From: Prevotella sp. UBA2739
GTDB lineage: Bacteria; Bacteroidota; Bacteroidia; Bacteroidales; Bacteroidaceae
Length of the DNA stretch: 36,808 nucleotides
NCBI GenBank assembly: GCA_002353525.1
Contig: DEJV01000060.1
Coordinates: 1-36,808, forward strand
Direction: 5' to 3'
The notes beneath the pieces are model-generated. The model saw only the letters and a list, made by a program, of their open reading frames with translations. It was not told the origin of the DNA and made no database searches. Shown in pieces: positions 9,125-15,931 of the stretch. Numbering within the stretch: the stretch's first letter is position 1; every line of letters begins with the position of its first letter. The position numbers were made by a program, and so were the translations under genes.

Positions 9125-9262
9125 CATTTGTTATGAAATTACACTTCAATTTGTTAGCAAATTACACTCTAATTTGTTAACAAATCGCACATCAATTTGT
9201 TAACAAATCGCATCTTAATTTCTTAAGAAATCGCACCTTAATTTGTTAACAAATCGCATTTC
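9125..9262. repeat. array A: six 23-nt tandem units, each a 14-bp palindrome
   Basis: Units start at 9125, 9148, 9171, 9194, 9217 and 9240, exactly 23 nt apart. Each has a core such as ATTTGTTAACAAAT (units 3, 4, 6) or ATTTCTTAAGAAAT (unit 5), both perfect palindromes, followed by an 8-nt linker like CGCACATC. Units 1 and 2 are slightly decayed. An inverted copy sits at 36372-36512. It lies between the dapL stop and the 3' end of a convergent gene, so it could act on RNA ends or as a protein-binding array. Confidence 0.85.
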
Positions 9263-9331
9263 TGACGCTGGAGGCGCCATCGTTCGTCCCCTCGGTTGCT
9301 AAGCGGTGACTGCGTTGCGGTCTATTCTCAT

Positions 9332-9457
9332 ATGCTTTTTGTGACTCGTAAAGATGCCTTTTACGATGCGTAAAGATGTCTTTTACGACTCGTAAATATG
9401 CCTTCTAGAATTGTAGAACAGCCTTCTAGAATTGTAGAATAGCCTTCTAGACACCGG
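9332..9457. repeat. array B: 22-nt tandem units with inverted-repeat arms
   Basis: Units start at 9332, 9354, 9376, 9398, 9420 (this one 21 nt) and 9441 (partial). Units 2 and 3 contain CTTTTACG-3 nt-CGTAAA, while units 4 and 5 contain TTCTAGAATTGTAGAA, a near-perfect palindrome. The arms change together between the two types. The array ends 11 nt before the stop codon of the minus-strand gene that follows. Its sequence differs from array A but its architecture is the same. Confidence 0.75.
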
Positions 9458-9467
9458 AAGTTGCGTG

Positions 9468-10010
9468 CTATTTCCAGGAATCCTCGCTGGCTGGCACACG
9501 GATATCGCTCAGATAGTTGATTTCCCACACAAACCACTGGCTGGTGCTGGGTTTTCTGCGCAAGGTGACTGGTCGCGGCGAGTCTGCTCCCGACGATTTC
9601 AGATAGAGTGTGGCATAGTCTTTCTGCTGATAGCTATAGGCATTGCTGCTCACCGTTATCTGGTAGGGTTGCGCCGGCGTGTAATTGTTGGCTGGTGAAG
9701 AACCCTTGAAGTAAGAGCGCATCTTGTAACTCTTCCCCGACAAGCGGTCTCTGAGGAACTGAATGTCGCGGGGAGTCAATGGGCGCGGCCCTCTCAGAAA
9801 GTTCAGCATGTTCACCGTTTCGTCTATGTTGTTCTCATAGTTGCACAACACAGCCGCTGACAATGCTGCCACCGCAAACTCATCGCGCAAACTGGCTTCC
9901 GGCATTGCCTGCAGCGCAGTCAGCGACGTGGGCATGTTACCGAACGTAAATGTCTTGCTCTTTGTGCCTCCACCGAGCAAACCACCTAACAAATTGCTTA
10001 GTATTCCCAT
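9468..10010 (-). CDS. DUF6935-like protein of unknown function
   Basis: A 180-residue protein beginning MGILSNLLGGLLGGGTKSK. It has no signal peptide or membrane segment; the Gly-rich start resembles tails of small cytosolic proteins. A conserved-looking C-terminal half (SYFKGSSPANNYTP, GADSPRPVTLRRKPSTSQW, SDIRVPASEDSW) fits, from memory, the DUF6935 family found in Bacteroidetes and Firmicutes. No catalytic residues can be assigned. It has its own -7 promoter element at 10087-10094. Confidence 0.8.
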   Translation of the reverse strand: MGILSNLLGGLLGGGTKSKTFTFGNMPTSLTALQAMPEASLRDEFAVAALSAAVLCNYENNIDETVNMLNFLRGPRPLTPRDIQFLRDRLSGKSYKMRSYFKGSSPANNYTPAQPYQITVSSNAYSYQQKDYATLYLKSSGADSPRPVTLRRKPSTSQWFVWEINYLSDIRVPASEDSWK

Positions 10011-10086
10011 GGTATGAATAGTTTTTTAGTTAAGCATATACGCAAACCAATGTCTCCTCAGCTGTCCAGGAGAAAGGTTCTGAGTG

Positions 10087-10094
10087 CAAATATA
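10087..10094 (-). promoter_or_regulatory. -7 element (TATATTTG) for the DUF6935-like gene
   Basis: The minus strand reads TATATTTGCAC, 76 nt before the start at 10010. No TTG is seen at the ideal distance; the nearest leaves only about 15 bp. Confidence 0.5.
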
Positions 10095-10147
10095 CAAAAA
10101 ATCGCCAAACAAAGTCCTGTGGCCTAAAGAAATTCGTTGTTTTTTCT

Positions 10148-10903
10148 TCAGATATCATCAATCATACCCATCAAAACCGTGCCCATCATCATGAACTGGC
10201 GATAGGGGTCGGTGTAGCCGCATGAACGCGCTGGATAAACACCCACGGTAGTGGTGACATTGACATCGCTCAGTTCGGGATAGATGTCGCGGTTGATGTT
10301 CACCTTGATGCTGGTGGGATCGAAGGCATAGACAATACGCATCTCGTAGTCGCCAAAGCTGGTGTTGGTGTAGCCATTTGCGGTTGCCGAGAGGTTGACG
10401 TGGTCGTAAGTTGACATCAGGTCTTCCGTGTCAATATATACAACCGGGTCTTCTGCCAGGCTCCAGATGCCCTTGCCCACGTGACCGTTGGAACCGTTGA
10501 CTGAAGAGATGGCTTCGGGTGCCACAGCCAATCCGCGGATGTCGGTTGCGTTGAAGGTCTTGATGTAGCCCGAAGCATCGAGTTGCAGGTCAGCCTTCAA
10601 GTCAATCTTGCCAGGGATGGTGTCGTAGCTGACAGGCTCTGCAAAAGATTGGCCAATCATTCCCAGTGCTCCAGAGGCGATGCTGAGGCCAAATCCACCC
10701 CAGTACTTGGCAGGGTTGAGATAGGCTCCCCAGCCCTCGTTGCCACCGTTCTTTGTCATCAGTGAGCCGTAGGTGTTGGCGCTGCTGATAGAGCTGGAAG
10801 CCTTTCCGCTAAGCATGTCAAGAACTCCGCAGATGCCGCTCATACCTTCTCCACTAGTTGCGACAAGCGGCTGAAAGTGAGACAAATCTGCTTCGCCTCT
10901 CAA
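10148..10903 (-). CDS. hypothetical protein, start uncertain, possibly 5'-truncated
   Basis: The frame is open from just after a TGA near 10915. The longest version uses a TTG at 10903 (251 residues); the first ATG is at 10843 (residue 21, MSGICGVLDMLSGKAS). No signal peptide or lipobox is found with either start. The Ser/Gly-rich beginning and the beta-rich rest (VYIDTEDLMSTYDHVNLSA, EMRIVYAFDPTSIKVNINRD) resemble an envelope protein that has lost its leader. Upstream frames on this strand do not supply a convincing signal peptide. Family not recognised. Confidence 0.55.
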   Translation of the reverse strand: MRGEADLSHFQPLVATSGEGMSGICGVLDMLSGKASSSISSANTYGSLMTKNGGNEGWGAYLNPAKYWGGFGLSIASGALGMIGQSFAEPVSYDTIPGKIDLKADLQLDASGYIKTFNATDIRGLAVAPEAISSVNGSNGHVGKGIWSLAEDPVVYIDTEDLMSTYDHVNLSATANGYTNTSFGDYEMRIVYAFDPTSIKVNINRDIYPELSDVNVTTTVGVYPARSCGYTDPYRQFMMMGTVLMGMIDDI

Positions 10904-11078
10904 AAAGCTGTCGCATCAAGGCATGAGTTCGTTTTCCATGTGCCAGTTTTCAGATGCACCTCATCCCTGCCTTGTTGGCTTCCTTCTTCTCAACTCTCAC
11001 TGGCAGGGTCGTCACCAGCCAGAATCAACCTGTTGAACCGCCTCAAATCATAAAAAACGCTAATCATGCCACAAAGTT

Positions 11079-11109
11079 TTGATAGTATCACAATTATTTT
11101 ATAATTTTG
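11079..11109 (+). promoter_or_regulatory. butyrate kinase promoter
   Basis: TTG (11079-11081, within TTTTG), a 20-bp spacer and TAATTTTG (11102-11109) match the Bacteroidetes consensus, 44 nt before the start codon. Confidence 0.75.
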
Positions 11110-11153
11110 CAGAGAATATACTTAAAAGCCTTTAACCTAAAGATAAAGATATT

Positions 11154-12215
11154 ATGAAAATATTAGCCATTAACCCCGGAATGATCTCCACCAAGATTGG
11201 TGTGTTCGACGACGAGAAACTGGTGATGCACGCAACTCTCAACCATCCGTTTGAGGAGCTGTGCCGCTATCCGTTTATCATGGATGAGTTCGACTATCGC
11301 AAGGAAAAACTCATCGAGGAACTGCAACGGCAGGGCATCGCACTCGACTTCGACGTCATCGTGGGCCGCGGCGGACTGGTGAAGCCCATCGAGAGCGGTG
11401 TGTACGAACTGAACGAAAAGGTGATTGAAGACACGAAGCACCCGCGACTGCACCATGCCTGCAACCTCGGCTCGCTCATTGCCCTGAGCATGGCCAAGGA
11501 GATACCTGGTTGCCGCGCCTTCACTGTAGACCCGGGCGTGGTAGACGAGCTCGACGATGTGGCCCGTATCACGGGTATGCCCGAACTGCCACACCAGACC
11601 ATCTGGCATGCACTGAACCAGCGTGAGATTGCCAAGCGCTATTGCAAGGAACACGGACTGAAATACGAGGAACAAGACCTCATTGTGTGCCACATGGGCA
11701 GCGGCATCTCGTTTGCCATGCATCACCACGGACGCGCCATCGAATGCAGCGACGCTCTGAGCGGCGACGGACCTTTCTCGCCCTCGCGTGCAGGCATGCT
11801 GCCTACCGTACAACTGGTGAAACTCTGCTACAGCGGTAAATACAACGAGGCCGAAATGCTGCGCAAAATCAACGGTCACAGCGGACTCACAGCCCATCTG
11901 GGCACCAACGACTGCCGCGAGGTGGAGCAGCGCATCGCCAATGGCGACAAGCACGCCAAACTCATCCTCGATGCAATGATCTATAGCATCTCGCGCTGGC
12001 TGTCGTCGCTCGCACCGTCGACCAACGGTCATGTGGATGCCATCCTGCTGACGGGTGCCATCGCCAAGAGCCAGTATGTGACCGACGGACTGAAACAGCG
12101 TCTCAGCTATCTCGCCCCCGTCTTTGTCTATCCCGGTGAGGACGAGCTGACCGCACTGGCCATGAATGTGCTGCGGGCCATGCGCGGCGAGCAGGAAATC
12201 AAGGTGTACGAATAA
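11154..12215 (+). CDS. buk: butyrate kinase
   Basis: This ASKHA-fold acyl kinase (353 residues) interconverts butyryl phosphate plus ADP with butyrate plus ATP; related substrates such as isobutyrate are possible. Visible motifs are the N-terminal phosphate-binding loop NPGMISTKIGVF, VGRGGLVKPIESGVYELN, CHMGSGISFAMHHHGRAIE and the adenosine-motif region AILLTGAIAKS. No phosphotransbutyrylase gene is adjacent, so its source of acyl phosphate is not shown here. It is monocistronic, with its own promoter and a strong terminator. Confidence 0.94.
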   Translation: MKILAINPGMISTKIGVFDDEKLVMHATLNHPFEELCRYPFIMDEFDYRKEKLIEELQRQGIALDFDVIVGRGGLVKPIESGVYELNEKVIEDTKHPRLHHACNLGSLIALSMAKEIPGCRAFTVDPGVVDELDDVARITGMPELPHQTIWHALNQREIAKRYCKEHGLKYEEQDLIVCHMGSGISFAMHHHGRAIECSDALSGDGPFSPSRAGMLPTVQLVKLCYSGKYNEAEMLRKINGHSGLTAHLGTNDCREVEQRIANGDKHAKLILDAMIYSISRWLSSLAPSTNGHVDAILLTGAIAKSQYVTDGLKQRLSYLAPVFVYPGEDELTALAMNVLRAMRGEQEIKVYE

Positions 12216-12245
12216 AGTGGCCTGGTGCCTTTATAGGAAGATAAC

Positions 12246-12293
12246 CAAAAGAGACCGGTTTCTGATGGATTACTCAGAAACCGGTCTCTTTTG
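12246..12293 (+). terminator. bidirectional terminator between buk and the RidA-like gene
   Basis: An 18-bp perfect stem (AAAAGAGACCGGTTTCTG at 12247-12264, its complement at 12275-12292) with a 10-nt loop, ending in TTTT on both strands. It serves the convergent genes on either side. Confidence 0.9.
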
Positions 12294-12338
12294 ATTTTTC
12301 GTCGTTGAAAAAAAATTTTGTTACCACAATCTGAACGG

Positions 12339-13481
12339 CTAGAACGGCGCAAACTGTGGATTTTCCTGGCGCTTCACGGCCATACATTCCATTTCTACCA
12401 GCCAACCGGAACGGCAGACAGGGGCAAGCACAATCACACGGGGCTTATCGGGGAATCGCTCGTCGTAGAGTTGGCGCACAGTAGCATAATCGGCAATATC
12501 GCGCAGATAGACAATCATCTGCATCACATCGTCGTAGGTGCAGCCGGCCTCTGCAAGCAACGCCTCTACATTGCCCCACATGTGGCGCGTCTGTGCAGCC
12601 ACATCGCCAGGGTGCATAATCTCACCTTTATTATTAATGCTGGCTGTGCCCGAGATGAACACATGGCGGCGGTCGCCATAGTCAACACGCGTGCCGCGCT
12701 CGAAACTCACGCCATAGTCGCTGGTACGATTCAACCTGTCGGTGGCATAGAGATAGTGTATCTGACCCGTCTGCAGCCCGTCGATGGCATAGTTGTCCAT
12801 CTGTGAGAGCACACGGGGCTCTGCCTGACGGCCACCGATGCCGGTGCTGGCGATGAAGTGGGTGTCGTCGGTGAGATTCTGCGTGAAGAACACCTGGTTG
12901 CGGGCTTTCACCACACCCGGATAGTTGTTGTCTACGTCGTTGACGAAAAACCAGGTGCGGATGCAATTGTCGGCCAGGCTGCATCCCTCTTTGGTCAGTT
13001 GCACCACATACTCGTTGAGCAGCAGGCGCGTCTGATATTCAGAGTTCTTGGCCAGATTGTGGGCACTGGCGTTCCAGAGATGGCGGTAGCTGCCGTGGGT
13101 GGCCTCATAGAGCCCGCTGGGCAGGGCGCGTGTCTCTACGTCGGTGAGCAGATATGCCCACACGGCAATTTTCGTGCCGTCGAGCGGTGGTTGCTGTATC
13201 ACTGAAAGAGCATAGTCGCTATAGTCGAGCTCGAGCGACATCACCAGTCCCGACTGGTTGTAGGCATCGCTCAGGAAATAGCGCTTGAAGACGGTCTTTG
13301 CACCTTTAAGCTCTCCTTCGAGAAGCTGCGTCAGCGTGTCGTCGATAGCCTTGAGTTGCTCGGCAAATAGCAGACGGTTGTTGGTGACGTGTATCATGAC
13401 ATGATGCTCGGTCGCCAGACTACCGTCGGCCGCAAATGTGGCAATCTCGGCACAAGTATTATCGAGAGTTACTTTTTTCAT
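12339..13481 (-). CDS. RidA/YjgF/UK114-family protein with N-terminal extension
   Basis: The last 130 or so residues carry the Rid-family fold (RRHVFISGTASI, GDVAAQTRHMWGNVEALLAEAG, MIVYLRD), which in RidA deaminates reactive enamine/imine intermediates. The full 380 residues are far longer than RidA (about 130), and the N-terminal 230 residues form a second domain, as in chorismatase-like members of the superfamily. Which substrate it uses cannot be read from the sequence. A -7 box lies only 5 nt before the ATG, suggesting a leaderless mRNA. Confidence 0.85.
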   Translation of the reverse strand: MKKVTLDNTCAEIATFAADGSLATEHHVMIHVTNNRLLFAEQLKAIDDTLTQLLEGELKGAKTVFKRYFLSDAYNQSGLVMSLELDYSDYALSVIQQPPLDGTKIAVWAYLLTDVETRALPSGLYEATHGSYRHLWNASAHNLAKNSEYQTRLLLNEYVVQLTKEGCSLADNCIRTWFFVNDVDNNYPGVVKARNQVFFTQNLTDDTHFIASTGIGGRQAEPRVLSQMDNYAIDGLQTGQIHYLYATDRLNRTSDYGVSFERGTRVDYGDRRHVFISGTASINNKGEIMHPGDVAAQTRHMWGNVEALLAEAGCTYDDVMQMIVYLRDIADYATVRQLYDERFPDKPRVIVLAPVCRSGWLVEMECMAVKRQENPQFAPF

Positions 13482-13486
13482 GTGTG

Positions 13487-13494
13487 CAAAGGTA
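13487..13494 (-). promoter_or_regulatory. -7 element (TACCTTTG) directly before the RidA-like gene
   Basis: TACCTTTG on the minus strand ends 5 nt before the ATG at 13481, so transcription would start at or within a few bases of the start codon. No TTG is visible in the -33 position. Confidence 0.5.
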
Positions 13495-13503
13495 ATAATA
13501 ATA

Positions 13504-13580
13504 ATTGATAATTGAGAATGGAGAATTGAGAATTATCCATCCTCAATTCTCCATCCTCAATCCTGCATCTTCCATCCATT
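13504..13580. repeat. eleven AT-starting heptanucleotides forming a hairpin
   Basis: The region divides without slips into ATTGATA, ATTGAGA, ATGGAGA, ATTGAGA, ATTATCC, ATCCTCA, ATTCTCC, ATCCTCA, ATCCTGC, ATCTTCC, ATCCATT. The two halves are complementary: ATGGAGAATTGA (13518-13529) pairs with TCAATTCTCCAT (13543-13554), a 12-bp perfect stem. It directly abuts the ccsBA stop and probably ends the porin-ccsBA transcript. Confidence 0.75.
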
Positions 13581-15931
13581 TAAGCGTACGAGTGCATGCC
13601 GCCAAGGAAGTAGTTCACTCCGAAGTAGGTCATGAGGATGGTGAGGAATGCCAGCAGACAGTAGATGTGGTAGCCAACGGGCCGCTGAAGGAATGGCAGC
13701 GAACGGTCGTGAACGGCCACGGCATAGATCATGAAGGTGATGAGTGCCCACACCTCCTTGGGGTCCCAGCTCCAATAAGTTCCCCACGACACGTTTGCCC
13801 AAATCGCTCCTACGAAGATGCCGATGCCCAGACTGGTGAGCGCAGGATAAAGGAAGATGAGCGAAAGGTGATGGGTGACCTGCGCAAGACTGCCTTTCCG
13901 GCCCAGCAGACCTGCAACGGCACAGATAAACGTGAGCGAGAGCAGGGCAAACGACATCATGATGACGCTGACGTGCAGGCTGAGCAACGGCGAGTTGAGC
14001 ACGGGCATGAGATGGGTGATTTGCGGATCCATCTGACTGATATGCGACACCAGCAGAAAGAATCCCGACATGAGGAAGCCAAACGTGAGCATCACGGGGA
14101 AACGCCGCTGCATGAACAGCGTGACGAGCATTACCGACCAGGCCAGGAACAACATGGTCTCGTAGCCGTTTGACATGGGCACATGACCTGTGACTATCCA
14201 ACGCAACGCCAGACTGAGTGTCAACGCCAAGAACGATAATACCATCACCGCCAGGGCCAGTCCTTGACGGCGCTTGAGCATGGTAAGAAACAGGCAGACA
14301 AACCCCATGGTGAGATTGACCATAAACAAGATGGTGGCAAAGGGAATGCGGTTGCTGATGCGCTCGGCCTTCACGCGCAGGGACGACGGCAGCGACGCAC
14401 CGCCATAGCGTTTCTGGTATTTCTGCATCTTCACGACGGTTTCGCGCATCCGGTCGTAGTTTTGTGTCTGTGCATCGATGTTCAGCAGCGAGAATATTTC
14501 GTGAATGTACTGCTGCCGTTCGGGCTCCATGGTTTCAGGAAGTCCGTCGGTAGGAGCATACCACGTGATGGGTGATAGGTGTTGGGTGTTGGGTGATGAT
14601 GGTTTGCTGTTGGGTGATGATGGTTTGTAGGGGAACAGCTTGAGGGGTTTGCCCTGTCGCAGTTGCATGATGAGTTGCAGGCGGTCGTCCAGTTTGGCCA
14701 CCTCCTGGTGGAACTTATCATTCTGTCCGCTATAATATTCCTGTAGGTACGGCCCCACGATGTAGCCTCCCATCTGCTGATTGAAGAAGGTGTTCACGCT
14801 GCAGTATTTAGGCAGTTGAAGCGTCTCGCGCAGCGGTCCGCCTTTCATCTTGATGACGGGCTCGTTGTTCCAATCGTCGCCATAGAAGATGAAACCCGTG
14901 AGCACCTGCTCGGCCGACAAACCGTTGTAGCTGCGTTTGCCATATAGTTTTTTGGTGAAATCAATAGCAAAAGTCTGCAGAGGGCAGATGCGGTTGTTGT
15001 AGAGCACATGCAGACGGCCAAACTCGGCGGCAAGGTCTTTGGGCAATACGTGAGCAGTAGGCGTCTTGGTCTCTGCCACACACATACTGCTAATCGACAT
15101 AAACACCAGCACAGCCAGTGCGCGCGCCACGCTTCCTGCCTCTTGCTTCTTGCTTCTTGCCTCTTGTCTCTTGCTTCTTACCTCTTGCTTCTTGCCTCTT
15201 GCCTCTTGCTTCCTGCCTCTTGCCTCTTGCCTCTTGTTTCCTGTCCCCCGTTCATCTCTGAGCAGCGTGCGATAGCGTCCTTTGGGGTCGATGAGCATCC
15301 AGACGAGGGCAATAAAGAGCAAGGCATAGCCCAGATAGGTGACGGGTATGCCCCACGGGTCGCTGTTCACAGCCAGATAACTGCCCTGCATGTCTTCGTC
15401 GTAGTTGCTCTGATAGAGCCGGATGTTGTTGTGCGAATAGATATTGTTCATCGACACGGTGCGAATCTCCTTTTGCTGGCCGTGGCTGATGGTGAGGTGT
15501 GACTCATAGTCGGCTGCTGCCTGTGTGCCCTCGTGGTAGACAATCTTGAAACTGTTCAGCCGGACGCTGAAGGGCAGCCGTTTGCTGACCATTCCCTCTT
15601 TGGTGCTGACCAGGAACTCGTTGGTAGACTCGCCCGAGCGCAGATGCAGCATGCCCTGACGTGCCGTGAGATGGGTGATAAGCGCTCCGAGCAGGATGAC
15701 GACGAATGACAGATGGAGCACTACGGCCGACAGGCGGCGCACTTTCTGCTTGAGGAAATAGACTATGGCCACAGCCGTGAGCACGGCCCATAGCAGACTG
15801 AACCACCACGCACCATAGACATGGGCAGAGACAAACTCAGTGCCCTGGTATTTCTCAACAATTGTGGCGGCAGCCATCACGGCCACCACCACAATATATA
15901 GAACAATCAGTAGATTCTTTATTCTCTTCAT
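13580..15931 (-). CDS. ccsBA: fused cytochrome c synthase ResB-CcsA (CcsBA)
   Basis: System II cytochrome c biogenesis protein (783 residues) that moves heme across the inner membrane and attaches it to CxxCH apoproteins. The N-terminal part is ResB/CcsB-like, with membrane segments near residues 5-25, 40-60 and 68-90 and the periplasmic motif QSNYDEDMQGSYLAVNSDPWG. The C-terminal part is CcsA with the heme-handling tryptophan-rich segment YWSWDPKEVWALI at about residues 715-730 and several membrane helices. Two segments are encoded by heptanucleotide repeats: residues 231-267 (K/R/Q/E-rich) and 435-456 (Ser/Pro/Asn-rich). Its ATG overlaps the stop of the upstream di-heme protein by one base (TAATG), so it is translationally coupled to a likely client. 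Confidence 0.92.
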   Translation of the reverse strand: MKRIKNLLIVLYIVVVAVMAAATIVEKYQGTEFVSAHVYGAWWFSLLWAVLTAVAIVYFLKQKVRRLSAVVLHLSFVVILLGALITHLTARQGMLHLRSGESTNEFLVSTKEGMVSKRLPFSVRLNSFKIVYHEGTQAAADYESHLTISHGQQKEIRTVSMNNIYSHNNIRLYQSNYDEDMQGSYLAVNSDPWGIPVTYLGYALLFIALVWMLIDPKGRYRTLLRDERGTGNKRQEARGRKQEARGKKQEVRSKRQEARSKKQEAGSVARALAVLVFMSISSMCVAETKTPTAHVLPKDLAAEFGRLHVLYNNRICPLQTFAIDFTKKLYGKRSYNGLSAEQVLTGFIFYGDDWNNEPVIKMKGGPLRETLQLPKYCSVNTFFNQQMGGYIVGPYLQEYYSGQNDKFHQEVAKLDDRLQLIMQLRQGKPLKLFPYKPSSPNSKPSSPNTQHLSPITWYAPTDGLPETMEPERQQYIHEIFSLLNIDAQTQNYDRMRETVVKMQKYQKRYGGASLPSSLRVKAERISNRIPFATILFMVNLTMGFVCLFLTMLKRRQGLALAVMVLSFLALTLSLALRWIVTGHVPMSNGYETMLFLAWSVMLVTLFMQRRFPVMLTFGFLMSGFFLLVSHISQMDPQITHLMPVLNSPLLSLHVSVIMMSFALLSLTFICAVAGLLGRKGSLAQVTHHLSLIFLYPALTSLGIGIFVGAIWANVSWGTYWSWDPKEVWALITFMIYAVAVHDRSLPFLQRPVGYHIYCLLAFLTILMTYFGVNYFLGGMHSYA
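14565..14627. repeat. nine in-frame heptanucleotides inside ccsBA
   Basis: Plus-strand units are GTGATGG, GTGATAG, GTGTTGG, GTGTTGG, GTGATGA, TGGTTTG, CTGTTGG, GTGATGA, TGGTTTG (63 bp, 21 codons). They encode the Ser/Pro/Asn stretch at residues 435-456. Nine units keep the frame; one more or one fewer would break it. Confidence 0.7.
15131..15242. repeat. sixteen heptanucleotides inside ccsBA
   Basis: The plus strand divides into 16 units of consensus GCYTCTT (GCTTCCT, GCCTCTT, GCTTCTT, GCTTCTT and so on; two or three units start GT or AC). On the coding strand they give a 7-residue periodic K/R-Q-E-A-R-G/S stretch. Because 7 is not a multiple of 3, single-unit slippage would shift the reading frame. 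Confidence 0.85.

Noticed and set aside
9125..9262. CRISPR array
   Set aside because: Units abut at a constant 23 nt with near-identical linkers; there are no unique spacers and no cas genes.
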